NCBI RefSeq assembly: GCF_003003215.1
Contig: NZ_PVUF01000011.1
Location: 96,348-160,347 of the forward strand
Reading direction: 5' to 3'
DNA from: Tritonibacter scottomollicae
Lineage (GTDB): Bacteria > Pseudomonadota > Alphaproteobacteria > Rhodobacterales > Rhodobacteraceae
DNA length: 64,000 nucleotides
The notes under the pieces were generated by a model. It worked only from the letters and a program-made list of their open reading frames with translations. It was not told where the DNA came from and did no database searches. Positions within the stretch are counted from its first letter, which is position 1. The number at the start of each line of letters is the position of its first letter. A program made the position numbers and the translations under genes. Shown here one piece after another: positions 25,881 to 34,789 of this stretch.

Positions 25881-27590
25881 ATGATGCAACATCGCCTTGA
25901 TATATATCGCAGTCTTGCATTTGGTGCCTGCGCCATTGTGATCCTGTGCCTCGCCGCGGTTGCAGGGCGGGCGCAGGACACGCGCGGATTCTGGTACGAG
26001 ACAGGCTCCATCAATCAAGGGCTGGCGGCGGTGGAAAACGACCTGTTGGAGCGGTCGACCCCAAGACAGACGATCCGCGCATTTCTGGCTCAGACAGAAG
26101 CGGGCGAATTCGAACGCGCCGCCCACTACCTCAATCTGGCGCGGACAGATCCGGCACAACAAACCACCTTGGGTGCGGAAAAAGCGCAAAAACTCAAGGC
26201 GATCATCGACCGTCAGGTGTGGATCGACTGGTCAGACCTCTCGGCCCGCCCGGACGCATTGAGGGACGTCGCCGCCAAGTCAGGGTCCAGCCCCCGTACC
26301 CCGCGCCGCGACCTCCACATTGCAACTCTGGAAACAAGGGATACGGCCTATGATATCCGGATTGCACGGTACAAGCCCGAAGGTGCCCCGGCGGTCTGGT
26401 TGTTTTCGCCGCAGACGGTCAGCAATATCGACCCGCTCTATCGGGCGTTCGGGCCCGGACGCTATGAAACCCTGATCCCCGCCGTACTCAAGGACAGCTT
26501 TCTCGGGTTATGGATCTGGGAATGGCTTGCGTTGCCCACCCTGGGCCTGGCGGTGTTGTTGCTGGGCTGGGGCGTTCATGCCGTCGTCTCATCCATGGCG
26601 GGCAGGGTGGAGCGGCCCTGGCTGAAACGCGGCCTTGAGCGCAGTCGTCTTCCGCTGTGCATCCTGTTCATGGCGGGTGCAGGACAGACCGTGCTGTTGC
26701 AGGTTTTTTCGTTTTCCGGTCCTGTTCAGACCCTGCTGAAGCCCACATTGATCATTTTGATGGTCTGGGGTGTGGGGATGACGATCCTGCGCCTGTTCGA
26801 TGCGCTCTTGCAACGCCTCACGCTGCGTTTTGTGGGCGAGATCGATGACAAACGCGGACGGGACGAGCGAGAATTCTATACGTCGATTTATGCTTTGCGA
26901 CGACTGATTGTGCTTGTGATGGTGGCGGTTGCGCTGATTGTCATCCTGTCCCAGCTCAACCTGTTTGAAAGTGTTGGGATGACGCTTCTGGCGTCTGCGG
27001 GGGTGTTGACTGTTGTCTTCGGCATCGCGGGGCAGGCGGTGTTGGGCAATATTCTCGCCTCGCTTCAGATCGCCTTTGCAAAGCCGGTGCGGATTGGCGA
27101 TGCGATCCTGTTCGAAGGCGACTGGGCCTATGTTGAATCGATCTTCTACACCTTTCTGCGTCTGCGCACCTGGGATCAGCGCCGGATCGTCATCCCGGTC
27201 ACCTATTTCGTTGCCCGCCCGTTCGAGAACTGGTCGGTCGCCGACGCCCGCATCATGCGGGTTGTCCATCTGTGCCTGGACCCGCGCGCCGATGTGGAAT
27301 GCCTGCGCCAGACCTTTGCGGAGCTTTTGCGTGCCGACCCCGATATCGACGAGGTGGAGGGGGCCTGTACCTTCGCCACAGAACAGACCGCAGAGGGGCT
27401 AACGGTCAGTTTCTATGCCATGATGCCCGACCCATCGACCGGGTGGATCATACAAAGCCGGTTGCGGGAGCAGTTGCTGGCTCATGTGCGCGACACTCAT
27501 CCCGATTGGCTGCCCCGTGAGCGGGTGATGGACGTGGGCCAAGATGCCGAGGGCGGTCGCACGCGGACTGCTGTCCGCACCGCCGGGTAA
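25881..27590 (+). CDS. Mechanosensitive ion channel, MscS family
   Basis: A 569-aa protein with a signal peptide (residues 1-32, ending GRAQ), a periplasmic domain of about 175 residues, several transmembrane helices, and the MscS core. The pore helix and beta domain appear as MTLLASAGVLTVVFGIAGQA, VLGNILASLQIAFAKPVRIG and DAILFEGDWAYVESI. A C-terminal alpha/beta domain follows. It opens under membrane tension to release solutes on osmotic downshock. Length places it with the larger MscS relatives that have added periplasmic domains. Confidence 0.88.
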   Translation: MMQHRLDIYRSLAFGACAIVILCLAAVAGRAQDTRGFWYETGSINQGLAAVENDLLERSTPRQTIRAFLAQTEAGEFERAAHYLNLARTDPAQQTTLGAEKAQKLKAIIDRQVWIDWSDLSARPDALRDVAAKSGSSPRTPRRDLHIATLETRDTAYDIRIARYKPEGAPAVWLFSPQTVSNIDPLYRAFGPGRYETLIPAVLKDSFLGLWIWEWLALPTLGLAVLLLGWGVHAVVSSMAGRVERPWLKRGLERSRLPLCILFMAGAGQTVLLQVFSFSGPVQTLLKPTLIILMVWGVGMTILRLFDALLQRLTLRFVGEIDDKRGRDEREFYTSIYALRRLIVLVMVAVALIVILSQLNLFESVGMTLLASAGVLTVVFGIAGQAVLGNILASLQIAFAKPVRIGDAILFEGDWAYVESIFYTFLRLRTWDQRRIVIPVTYFVARPFENWSVADARIMRVVHLCLDPRADVECLRQTFAELLRADPDIDEVEGACTFATEQTAEGLTVSFYAMMPDPSTGWIIQSRLREQLLAHVRDTHPDWLPRERVMDVGQDAEGGRTRTAVRTAG

Positions 27591-27694
27591 AGGGTGTTCG
27601 GAGACCCAACGGTTCAGGGGTGTCTATAGCCTCTGGACTCCTATGAGGCGGCAAACCTCCCCTGATGTGGGACCTGCGGCTTCATTTTCAGGTC

Positions 27695-28450
27695 TCATCC
27701 CGAATTTTGTAGAAAAAACAGAGCGGTCATTGCGACGCCGACCGTCACGATGAAGGCGCGCAGCAGTCCGACCCTGCGCATCCGCTTGGCACAGAGGGCG
27801 CCGACATATCCGCCGAGCGCGCAGGACAGGCCAACAATGAACAGCGATGGCCAGTCGATCAGTCCTGCGGCGGCATAGGTCAGAACCGAAACAACGGAGA
27901 GCACGGCCGAGACTAAATTCTTGAGCCCGTTCATCTGATGCAGGTCTGTCATGCCGATCAGGCCAAAGGCGGCAAGCAGCATGATGCCGAGGCCGCCGTT
28001 GAAATATCCGCCGTATATGCAGACCGCCAGTAGCAACCCCAGTGCGACGGGACCGGTCACGCTTTTACCGCTGCGCGACAGCTGGCGCACGACGATAGGG
28101 CCAAGGGCAAAGGCCAGCGTCGCCAGCAGCAGCAGCCATGGCACCACGCCTGAAAACAGATCCTGCGGGGTGATCAGCAGCAATACGGCGCCAAGAAACC
28201 CGCCGACCACAGTTACCGCAAGGATCCGGTTCAGGTCCGCGCGCGCGTTGCCGGATATGTGATCCCTATAGGCCCATGCACTGCCGATATAGCCGGGCAT
28301 GGCCGCGAAGGTGGCGGTGGCATTTGCCATGATGGGCGGCACACCCGCCCAGACCAGCGCGGGGAAGGACAGGAAAGTGCCGCCTCCGGCGACCGCGTTT
28401 AGAACGCCAGCGCCAAAGCCTGACAAGGCAAGCACGAATAGTGTGAGCAT
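27695..28450 (-). CDS. TauE/SafE family sulfite/organosulfonate-type permease
   Basis: A 251-aa integral membrane protein of the TauE/SafE (DUF81) family. ATG 28450 has a GGGAGG site six bases upstream; an in-frame TTG two codons earlier is not needed. The family N terminus GFGAGVLNAVAGGGTFLSFP and the second repeat ICIYGGYFNGGLGIMLLAAF-like segment are both present. Family members export or import sulfite, sulfoacetate, taurine-derived or other anions. The divergent FadR-type gene is the probable regulator; the real substrate is unknown. Confidence 0.85.
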   Translation of the reverse strand: MLTLFVLALSGFGAGVLNAVAGGGTFLSFPALVWAGVPPIMANATATFAAMPGYIGSAWAYRDHISGNARADLNRILAVTVVGGFLGAVLLLITPQDLFSGVVPWLLLLATLAFALGPIVVRQLSRSGKSVTGPVALGLLLAVCIYGGYFNGGLGIMLLAAFGLIGMTDLHQMNGLKNLVSAVLSVVSVLTYAAAGLIDWPSLFIVGLSCALGGYVGALCAKRMRRVGLLRAFIVTVGVAMTALFFLQNSG

Positions 28451-28521
28451 GGTCAACCTCCCGAAACGACAGGTCTATTGCATGTGGGTCGAATGGTCTG
28501 CAAATTGGTCTGAAATGGGAG

Positions 28522-29217
28522 ATGCGCGTGGCACGTGTGCAGCAGGTGTTGTTGGATCTGAGGGGGCTGCTTGGTCGCGGCGGCATCGGCGCGGGGGAGC
28601 GCCTTCCCTCGGAACGGGAGCTATCGCGACAGCTGGGATGCAGCCGTCAGACGCTGCGCGCGGCGCTTGATGTTATGGAACATGCCGGTGAGATCTGGCG
28701 ACATGTGGGGCAGGGCACGTTTTACGGTCCCCGGCCTTTGGGTCATCCGATCCGGGAGAACATTCTGGTTCACGGGGCCTCGCCCGACCAGCTGATGCAA
28801 GCGCGACTGACGCTAGAGCCGTCGGTCGCAGCCGAGGCGGCGCGGATCGCCTCCCCGCAGGCGGTGGCCTATCTGTTGCAGTTGGTGCGCAAAGGACGCG
28901 CCGCCACCACCCGAGGGGCCTGTGAGCAGCTTGACGCGGCCTTCCATCGCGGCCTCGCAGAGGTGACAGGCAATCCGATCTTGTTGGGATTGCTGGATTA
29001 CCTTGCGGGGGTGCGGCGGCACACGGCCTGGCAACGGGAGTGGGAGGCAACCTACCGCAGGCTCGGCGTTGCGGAGTTCACTGACCACCACAGTGCGCAA
29101 CATCAGGCGGTTGTGACCTGTATCGGCGCGGGTGACGCCGCCGGGGCGGCACATGCAATGCGACGCCACCTCGACACCGTGGCGGATGCCATGCGCGCGA
29201 CCGGGGCGCAGTCCTGA
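28522..29217 (+). CDS. FadR/GntR-type transcriptional regulator
   Basis: A 231-aa regulator with an N-terminal winged helix (ERLPSERELSRQLGCSRQTL, about residues 30-49) and a C-terminal FCD helical domain (LDAAFHRGLAEVTGNPILLG and the HH in FTDHHSAQHQAV that often bind a metal). It is divergent from the TauE/SafE permease gene, 71 bases apart, and that gap holds two direct TGGTCTG copies (28494 and 28506). It probably controls the permease. The ATG at 28522 has no separate ribosome site, so GTG 28528 is an alternative start. Confidence 0.8.
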   Translation: MRVARVQQVLLDLRGLLGRGGIGAGERLPSERELSRQLGCSRQTLRAALDVMEHAGEIWRHVGQGTFYGPRPLGHPIRENILVHGASPDQLMQARLTLEPSVAAEAARIASPQAVAYLLQLVRKGRAATTRGACEQLDAAFHRGLAEVTGNPILLGLLDYLAGVRRHTAWQREWEATYRRLGVAEFTDHHSAQHQAVVTCIGAGDAAGAAHAMRRHLDTVADAMRATGAQS

Positions 29218-29233
29218 CAGATCGTGCAGAGCG

Positions 29234-29791
29234 TTACATCGACAGGGCGACCTGACGCGACAACTCCGCAAGGGCGGTGGACAATGCGCGTGCGGCAGAG
29301 GCCGCACCGGGGTCCTCGACAGGCGTCTCAATCTCAAAGCGTTTGACGAATTCGCGAACGCGTCCCTCGGGAGAGGAGATCGCAAACTGGCCGGAGAGTT
29401 CGAACATGCCGTCGGCGCGGGCGTAGCTCTGGTCGACACGCACATCCAGGCGCACGTCGGCGGGGGTATTCAGCGGCCAGGGTTCCACCGCGACGGATGC
29501 ACCTGTCCGATCACTCAGGCCGCGCGCCAGCGCGACCGACATGCCACGCGCCGGATCATCGGCCCATTGGGCTGCGTCCTCGGCAAACAGCGCGCCGCCT
29601 TCGCCTTCGGACACGATTTCGGAGGCCGAGGCATATGTGGGGAGCGACACGAGCCGCACCTCGATCGAGCGGGACTGCAGATTTGCGATGCGCTCGCCCG
29701 GCATCGCTGAAATCAGATATCGCGCATCATTCGACCCCGCACAGGCCGTGAGCGCAGACAATAGACATACGGCTGACAGAAACTTTTTCAT
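29234..29791 (-). CDS. pqiC: PqiC-like outer-membrane lipoprotein
   Basis: A 185-aa lipoprotein: MKKFLSAVCLLSALTACAGS is a signal peptide with a lipobox Cys at residue 17. The body (RYLISAMPGERIANLQSRSI, VRLVSLPTYA, and a DVRLDVRVDQSYARADGMFE strand) fits the ABC-type transport auxiliary lipoprotein family (PqiC/YmbA). It would sit in the outer membrane as the end point of the PqiB conduit. Its ATG is one base after the pqiB stop; a longer frame to 30052 lies inside pqiB and is rejected. Confidence 0.82.
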   Translation of the reverse strand: MKKFLSAVCLLSALTACAGSNDARYLISAMPGERIANLQSRSIEVRLVSLPTYASASEIVSEGEGGALFAEDAAQWADDPARGMSVALARGLSDRTGASVAVEPWPLNTPADVRLDVRVDQSYARADGMFELSGQFAISSPEGRVREFVKRFEIETPVEDPGAASAARALSTALAELSRQVALSM

Positions 29792-29792
29792 C

Positions 29793-31877
29793 TTACCTAC
29801 CAAATACCAGAGAGTTCGGGTCCCGTTCGATCTTGCGGGCCAGTTGTGACACGGCGCGCGCGGCTGATTTGACCTCACGCAGGGCGTCGAGGGTCTCGGA
29901 ATTGAACGTGGAGCGCCCCCCATAGGACGCAATGAGATCTTCGGACTGGGCCACGAGCCGCTCCAGGCGTGATGCCAGTTGCGGTAGCCCTTCGGTGGCG
30001 CTGGCCACGGCGTCAGCCGCATCGCGCGCCGAAGCCATGGTGGCGTTGGCATTCTCTACCAGGCCGCCCTCGCGCAGCTCGGCCAATGTCCTGCGCATTT
30101 CCCCCAGGGCATCGGAAAGCGCGGCGGGCAGGGCGCGGGCCTCTTGCGTGCCAATCACCGCGTCCGCGCTATCCATCAGCTGACTGACTGAGCGGATCAG
30201 CTCCTCGGCTTCGAGCGAGTTCGCCTTGGCAGCAAGGGTGCGCAAATCGTCGACCAGTGCCGGGAGTTCGTTCGAGGCGGTGGCAAAATCGGTCGCGGCG
30301 GCGCTGCCCTGCTCCAGTGCTGTGGTCAGGTTTGCGACGGCTCTGCCCTGTTGCAGTTCGGTCAGAATGGCGCGCAGATCCACCACCGTGGCATGGAGTT
30401 CGCCGGGCAGGGCGCGGGTGCCGGGATCGCTGACCAAGGCGCGCGTGTCTTCCAGCAGCGCCACAGCTGCGGCGGGCGCCTGACGCGTGCTGTCCGCCGA
30501 GGCCAGTGCCTCGATACTGGACAGGGTGCTGATCGCCTGCGCCATCAGCTCCTCGACGGGAAGCTGGCTGATGCGCTCCATTGCGCCTTCTGCTGTGGCG
30601 GTGAAGTCGGGCAGATCCGACGCGGTGCTGGGCAGTTCCGGGTAGGGCTCTGCGGTGCGGTCAAATTGCGCGGCTTCTGGATTGTCGAGCCGGACAAGCT
30701 CTACCATCAGCTCCGGGCTGAGCAGACCCGCAGACGCAAGCCGCGCCCGCAGCCCTCCGTCCACGGCTTGTTCGAGAAAGTTCAGGACATCTTCTTCGCC
30801 GGCGCCGCGTGGCAGGCCGAGCAGCGAGGGTTGCAGAAGCAGTTTCGCCACCAGCCGCACATCCGCATCGGCGGTGTCGCTTTGGATACTTGCGGTCAGG
30901 CTGTCGACTTCGCCGACCTTGATGCCGCCCAGTTTGACGGCGGCACCGCTGCTCAGCCCGGCGACGGATTCGCCAAAGGCCACGGACACGGCCACGCCAC
31001 CTGCCAAGGATCTGGAGAAAGCAGTTCGTCGCGCCGTGGACTCGTCGGGGTAAATGTCGAAAACGGCGCTTGAATTGACCGGGCGGCCACCTTCGAACAC
31101 GGAGTCGAACTGGATGCCCCCCGACACCAGAGAGGCGAGGCTTTCGACATCAAGCGACAGGCCTTCCGCTCCGAATGAGACGGTGAAACCGGATGAATCC
31201 CAGAACCGGGTGGCAGAGGTGATCCGTCGGTCATGCGGCGCGTCGATAAAGGCATCCACGACGATGCTGTTGCCACTGACGGTCAGGCGTGGATGCTCCA
31301 GCCGTCCGACTTCGATGCCGCGAAACAAAACCGGCGCGCCTTCGGTGATCATTCGACCATCTTCCGTGCGCAGGGTGATCCGCCGCCCGTCCCGGCCGGG
31401 TTGCACCAACGGCGGGCGGTCAGTCCCGACAAAGAGTGTCTGTGCCACGCCGGGCGTCTGATCCCATGCGCCGGCGATATAGACCCCGGAGAGGACGGTG
31501 CTGAGGCCGGAAATCCCCTGTGCGCTGACCTCGGGGCGCACCACCCAGAAGGCGGCGTCTTCGTCCAGGAAGGGGGCAATATCCTTGTCGACCCGGACCG
31601 CAACGGAGACTTTGCTCAGATCCGGGGCAAAGCCGACCTCTTCGACCCGTCCGATCACCACATCGCGGTAGCGCAGCGTGGTTTCATTGGCGACAATCCC
31701 GGAGGCGTTCTCAAAGGTGATGTAGACCAGCTCGCCACGGTCAGAATAGCTCTTCCACGCGATCCCCAGTGACACCACCAGCGCCAGCAGCGGCACCAGC
31801 CAGACCAGCGACAGGTTGCGCCACATGGACGGGCGGTGATCGGAAACCTTTAGGCGGGCGGGTTCAGGGGTGCTCAT
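29793..31877 (-). CDS. pqiB: PqiB-like MCE protein (periplasm-spanning lipid conduit)
   Basis: A 694-aa protein with an N-terminal membrane anchor (about residues 18-42) followed by three MCE domains, at roughly residues 50-140, 165-250 and 290-370. Repeated phrases are TLRYRDVVIGRVEEV, PVLFRGIEVGRLEHP and AAVKLGGIKVGEVDSL. The C-terminal half is long and helical, as in PqiB where it forms the tube. It is proposed to carry lipids between inner and outer membrane with PqiA and PqiC. It overlaps the second pqiA gene by 4 bases. Confidence 0.9.
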   Translation of the reverse strand: MSTPEPARLKVSDHRPSMWRNLSLVWLVPLLALVVSLGIAWKSYSDRGELVYITFENASGIVANETTLRYRDVVIGRVEEVGFAPDLSKVSVAVRVDKDIAPFLDEDAAFWVVRPEVSAQGISGLSTVLSGVYIAGAWDQTPGVAQTLFVGTDRPPLVQPGRDGRRITLRTEDGRMITEGAPVLFRGIEVGRLEHPRLTVSGNSIVVDAFIDAPHDRRITSATRFWDSSGFTVSFGAEGLSLDVESLASLVSGGIQFDSVFEGGRPVNSSAVFDIYPDESTARRTAFSRSLAGGVAVSVAFGESVAGLSSGAAVKLGGIKVGEVDSLTASIQSDTADADVRLVAKLLLQPSLLGLPRGAGEEDVLNFLEQAVDGGLRARLASAGLLSPELMVELVRLDNPEAAQFDRTAEPYPELPSTASDLPDFTATAEGAMERISQLPVEELMAQAISTLSSIEALASADSTRQAPAAAVALLEDTRALVSDPGTRALPGELHATVVDLRAILTELQQGRAVANLTTALEQGSAAATDFATASNELPALVDDLRTLAAKANSLEAEELIRSVSQLMDSADAVIGTQEARALPAALSDALGEMRRTLAELREGGLVENANATMASARDAADAVASATEGLPQLASRLERLVAQSEDLIASYGGRSTFNSETLDALREVKSAARAVSQLARKIERDPNSLVFGR

Positions 31878-32659
31878 GACTCATCTCGCTTTTCCGCGAG
31901 CCACATCAGCCGCGGATCGAAACTCTGGGCTGCCAGCATGGTGAAGGCAACCGACAATGCAAAACTCACCGCGGCAATACCGGGACTGATCGCGGCGGCA
32001 AAGTCCAGTTGCACCAATGCGGTCAAAATAGCGACAACAAAGACATCAATCATCGACCAGCGTCCGATGAATTCGACCACCTCATAAAGGAGCAGCCTGC
32101 CATGTGTGTCGAGCGTTGGGGGTTTGCGCACAGACAGCGCGAGAAACGCAATGGCCAGGAATTTCGCAATGGGGATCACGATGCTTGCAAAGAACACGAT
32201 AAAGGCAACACCATAGGAGCCATGGTGCAACAGTTCCAGAATGCCGCCCATCAAGGTGTTCTCCGATGCACGGCCAAAGGTCACGGTGCGCAGCATCGGG
32301 TAGATGTTGGCTGGGATATAGGCAATCAGCCCGGCAATGAGCCAGGCCCAGACACGTTGCAATGAGGCAGTCTCGGAGAGCTCAAGGCGGCTTTGGCAAC
32401 ATGGACACACCCGCGTGCCGCGCGGTGCCACGGTCCCGCAGGCGCGGCAGCCGACCAGACCGGCCTCTGCGGCCGTCAGGTATTGCTGAGAGTTTTCAGG
32501 AGGTTCCAAGCGAAAATATGACCTTTGGCGGCTGTCGGCAGCGGAATAGCAGTCGATCTCCTGTCCGCATATAGCGCATCCGCGCGAATTATTAAATTTC
32601 GCTCTGGCCAGAGCTGCGTATTTTGAGTGTTTTCCGTACTGTAAGTCTGCAGATCGCAC
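31874..32659 (-). CDS. pqiA: PqiA-like membrane protein, second half-type
   Basis: A 261-aa protein with a paired Cys zinc-ribbon region (CRACGTVAPRGTRVCPCCQS) before four membrane helices, and an additional CAICGQ near the N terminus. E. coli PqiA contains two such modules in one chain; here they are two genes, and this is the downstream one. The only long-frame start is GTG 32659, which overlaps the upstream pqiA gene by 68 bases; the true start may be downstream at a non-ATG codon. Motif WSMIDVFVVAILTALVQLD is typical of the family. Confidence 0.8.
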   Translation of the reverse strand: MRSADLQYGKHSKYAALARAKFNNSRGCAICGQEIDCYSAADSRQRSYFRLEPPENSQQYLTAAEAGLVGCRACGTVAPRGTRVCPCCQSRLELSETASLQRVWAWLIAGLIAYIPANIYPMLRTVTFGRASENTLMGGILELLHHGSYGVAFIVFFASIVIPIAKFLAIAFLALSVRKPPTLDTHGRLLLYEVVEFIGRWSMIDVFVVAILTALVQLDFAAAISPGIAAVSFALSVAFTMLAAQSFDPRLMWLAEKRDES

Positions 32660-33221
32660 TGTCGGTAAGGATTGTCACCACCAGCAGCGCGGCGAACGCC
32701 CAGAACGCCGGGCCAAGTTCAACGCGGGCGAGGCCGGAGACTTTGACCAGAGCCACGGCCACGCCAATGATGAAGATCTCGGCCATTGCCCATGGTTTGA
32801 GCCGCTCTGCCCAAGTGTAGACCCTTGCCGCCTGCGGTGCTGGACGCCAGCCGATGGCCATCGGGGCAAGAGTGTATATCAGGGCGCAATACCGGGCAGC
32901 GGGGAGGAGGACGATCAGAAAACCGGTTGCCAACGACAAGGGCGCCATCGGGCCGCTGGAAAATGCCATTACCGTATCAAGGACGGAGGCCCGGTGGGAG
33001 AAGCCCTGAGCCTCCAACGCCAGAAAGGGAAAGCAAGCGGCGGCGATCAGCAGGATCAATGCTGTGAGCGATAGCATCGCGATCCGGGTCATTGCGCCCG
33101 ATTTCGGAGCCGCGAGAACCGTGCCGCAGCGGGCACATTTGGCGGTTGAATGCTTTTTCACATCCTGATCGTGGTGCAGGGCGTCACAAACGGGGCACGC
33201 GATGATCTGGTCTAGGTTCAT
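32592..33221 (-). CDS. pqiA: PqiA-like membrane protein, first half-type
   Basis: A 209-aa protein. ATG 33221 gives MNLDQIIACPVCDALHHDQD with a four-Cys zinc-ribbon (CPVC and CARC) then four transmembrane helices, with the conserved MLSLTALILLIAAACFPFLA and RLKPWAMAEIFIIGVAVALV segments. It is the first gene of pqiA-pqiA-pqiB-pqiC. A longer frame to 33269 has no ribosome support. The ORF order and overlaps point to one transcript. Confidence 0.82.
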   Translation of the reverse strand: MNLDQIIACPVCDALHHDQDVKKHSTAKCARCGTVLAAPKSGAMTRIAMLSLTALILLIAAACFPFLALEAQGFSHRASVLDTVMAFSSGPMAPLSLATGFLIVLLPAARYCALIYTLAPMAIGWRPAPQAARVYTWAERLKPWAMAEIFIIGVAVALVKVSGLARVELGPAFWAFAALLVVTILTDSAICRLTVRKTLKIRSSGQSEI

Positions 33222-33445
33222 GGGATGAGATCCGGGACAAGGCCCTTGTGTGAGGTTGCATGCGCGCACGGCCTGTTACGGCGGCACCGGCATCAGAGGC
33301 ATTAGTGGCAGTCGCTCCTGAGCGAATAGACACCTTAGGGAAGCACATAGAGAGTGGCAAATCCAATTCGGGTGTGAGGACCGTATCAGCGTCACTGTGA
33401 TCCGTCACCTTTAAGGGTTTCGTGTCAGTCGCGAGTGCATTTTCA

Positions 33446-33475
33446 TCGCTTCGCTTCGCTTCGCTTCGCTTCGCT
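33446..33475 (+). repeat. Six tandem copies of the pentamer TCGCT
   Basis: TCGCT is repeated six times without interruption in the gap upstream of pqiA. Five-base units are not multiples of three, so slippage would shift any reading frame through it. No frame crossing it has a convincing ribosome site. The 617-base gap between pqiA and the kinase gene (33222-33838) also holds an 18-bp palindrome and an EcfG-type promoter, and no supported gene. Confidence 0.9.
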
Positions 33476-33538
33476 GGGACTGGCATGGTGTTTTGAGATT
33501 CCGTTGCTGAGGCTTGGTCCTATCTTGGCAAGGAAGTG

Positions 33539-33556
33539 CGCCCAAGCGCTTGGGCG
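33539..33556. repeat. 18-bp perfect palindrome
   Basis: CGCCCAAGCGCTTGGGCG is fully self-complementary with no spacer. It lies 26 bases before the EcfG-type promoter at 33582. It could be a dimeric regulator site; a hairpin is less likely because there is no loop. Confidence 0.55.
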
Positions 33557-33581
33557 GGGTGATGTGTTGCGTCGAAATGCG

Positions 33582-33606
33582 GGAACTTTTCGCGATCTTG
33601 GCCGTT
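33582..33606 (+). promoter_or_regulatory. EcfG-type promoter upstream of diacylglycerol-kinase-like gene
   Basis: GGAAC (33582-33586), 16 bases, CGTT (33603-33606): exact consensus. The first supported gene downstream starts at 33839, leaving a leader of about 220 bases in which no convincing small gene was seen. Confidence 0.5.
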
Positions 33607-33838
33607 CTAAGCCTGAGAAACACAAATCAAGCCTGCTTCAAGATGATGGCAATACATCAGGGCGGACTTAGATTGATCGCATGATGCGCGGCGGCGGCCT
33701 CCGGAGCGGTATCAAGCGCAATGAGGATGTATTTTGTCGCCAACCGCCAACCGCTTGCCGAGGCCCCAACGCCAAAGACTGCCCGTCCCTTTGTGACACA
33801 TGACGATATGTCGGGGCGCCCAAACCAAGGAACGGCTT

Positions 33839-34789
33839 ATGTTCGACGCCAAATCCTCCGTTACTTTTACGGAGCGCCAGTCCTCCCTGTGTATCCTGCA
33901 CAACTCTCGTTCAGGTAAAAAGGAAGCTGGCGATACGTCCCGAGACCTCACGAGCGCGTTTCAAGCATATGGGCTGTCGCCGCACATCGTGGAACTCGAC
34001 CCCGCGAAAGATCTGTCTGAGACCGTGCGGCAGGTCGTGGCGGAGGGCTATGACACGATCATTGCAGCGGGCGGTGACGGCACCATCTGCGGTGTGGCGC
34101 AGGCGCTCAAGGGCACCGGATGTAACATGGGCATTCTGCCGCGCGGCACATTCAATTATTTCGCCCGCTCACTCGGGGTCCCGGAGGACCTCGATGGTGC
34201 TGTGGAGGTGATCGCCAAAGGCCACATTCGTGCCCTGCGCGTGGCCATGCTGAACGATCAGGTGTTTCTCAATAACGCAAATTTCGGTCTTTATCCGCAG
34301 ATCCTGCGCTCGCGCGAGGAGATCTACGATTTCTGGGGCCGCAGTCGCGCTGCCGCCTATTGGTCGGCGCTGAAAGTTTTGTTCCAATGGCCCCGGCCGC
34401 TGGAGCTGGATATTCTTGCTGACGGGGAGCGCACCACCGTTCGCACGCCGCTGGTCTTTGTGTTCAACAACGCGTTTCAGCTGCATCAGATGGGAATGGA
34501 TGGCGCGGAATGCATCCGTGACGGCCAGCTGGCGTTGATGATCGCACCGGATTGCGGGCGTTGGGGCATGATGCGCAGCGCGCTGGCGGTGCTGTTTGGC
34601 CGGGCCACGCGCGGGCGCGATTTTCAGCTGCTGTGCAGCGACAGTTTCGAACTGCACGGGCGGCGCAAGAAACTTCTGGTGGCCCGTGATGGCGAACGGG
34701 CGCGCATGAAGGGCCCTTTCCACCTGCACCTGAGTGACGATGCGCTGCAGGTGGTGGTGCCGCAGCATTTCGGGGATGCCACCCGATGA
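33839..34789 (+). CDS. Diacylglycerol/lipid kinase family protein (DAGKc)
   Basis: A 316-aa protein with the DAGK catalytic motif GGDGT near residue 77, preceded by VRQVVAEGYDTIIAAG and followed by GILPRGTFNYFARSLG, the lipid kinase family pattern. ATG 33839 has AAGGA seven bases upstream; ATG 33800 has none. It would phosphorylate diacylglycerol, sphingoid base or a related lipid using ATP. It overlaps the metallophosphoesterase gene by 4 bases (ATGA), so both are made together. Confidence 0.85.
   Translation: MFDAKSSVTFTERQSSLCILHNSRSGKKEAGDTSRDLTSAFQAYGLSPHIVELDPAKDLSETVRQVVAEGYDTIIAAGGDGTICGVAQALKGTGCNMGILPRGTFNYFARSLGVPEDLDGAVEVIAKGHIRALRVAMLNDQVFLNNANFGLYPQILRSREEIYDFWGRSRAAAYWSALKVLFQWPRPLELDILADGERTTVRTPLVFVFNNAFQLHQMGMDGAECIRDGQLALMIAPDCGRWGMMRSALAVLFGRATRGRDFQLLCSDSFELHGRRKKLLVARDGERARMKGPFHLHLSDDALQVVVPQHFGDATR

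Noticed and set aside
33446..33475. Short repeat considered as a CRISPR array
   Set aside because: Unit is 5 bases with no spacers; it is a simple tandem repeat.
33435..33671. Possible 78-aa protein reading through the TCGCT repeat
   Set aside because: GTG start without ribosome site, low-complexity start from the repeat, and it would run over the promoter at 33582. Coding not supported.
33721..33918. 65-aa frame overlapping the start of the lipid kinase gene
   Set aside because: No ribosome site and its second half is the kinase gene read in another frame.
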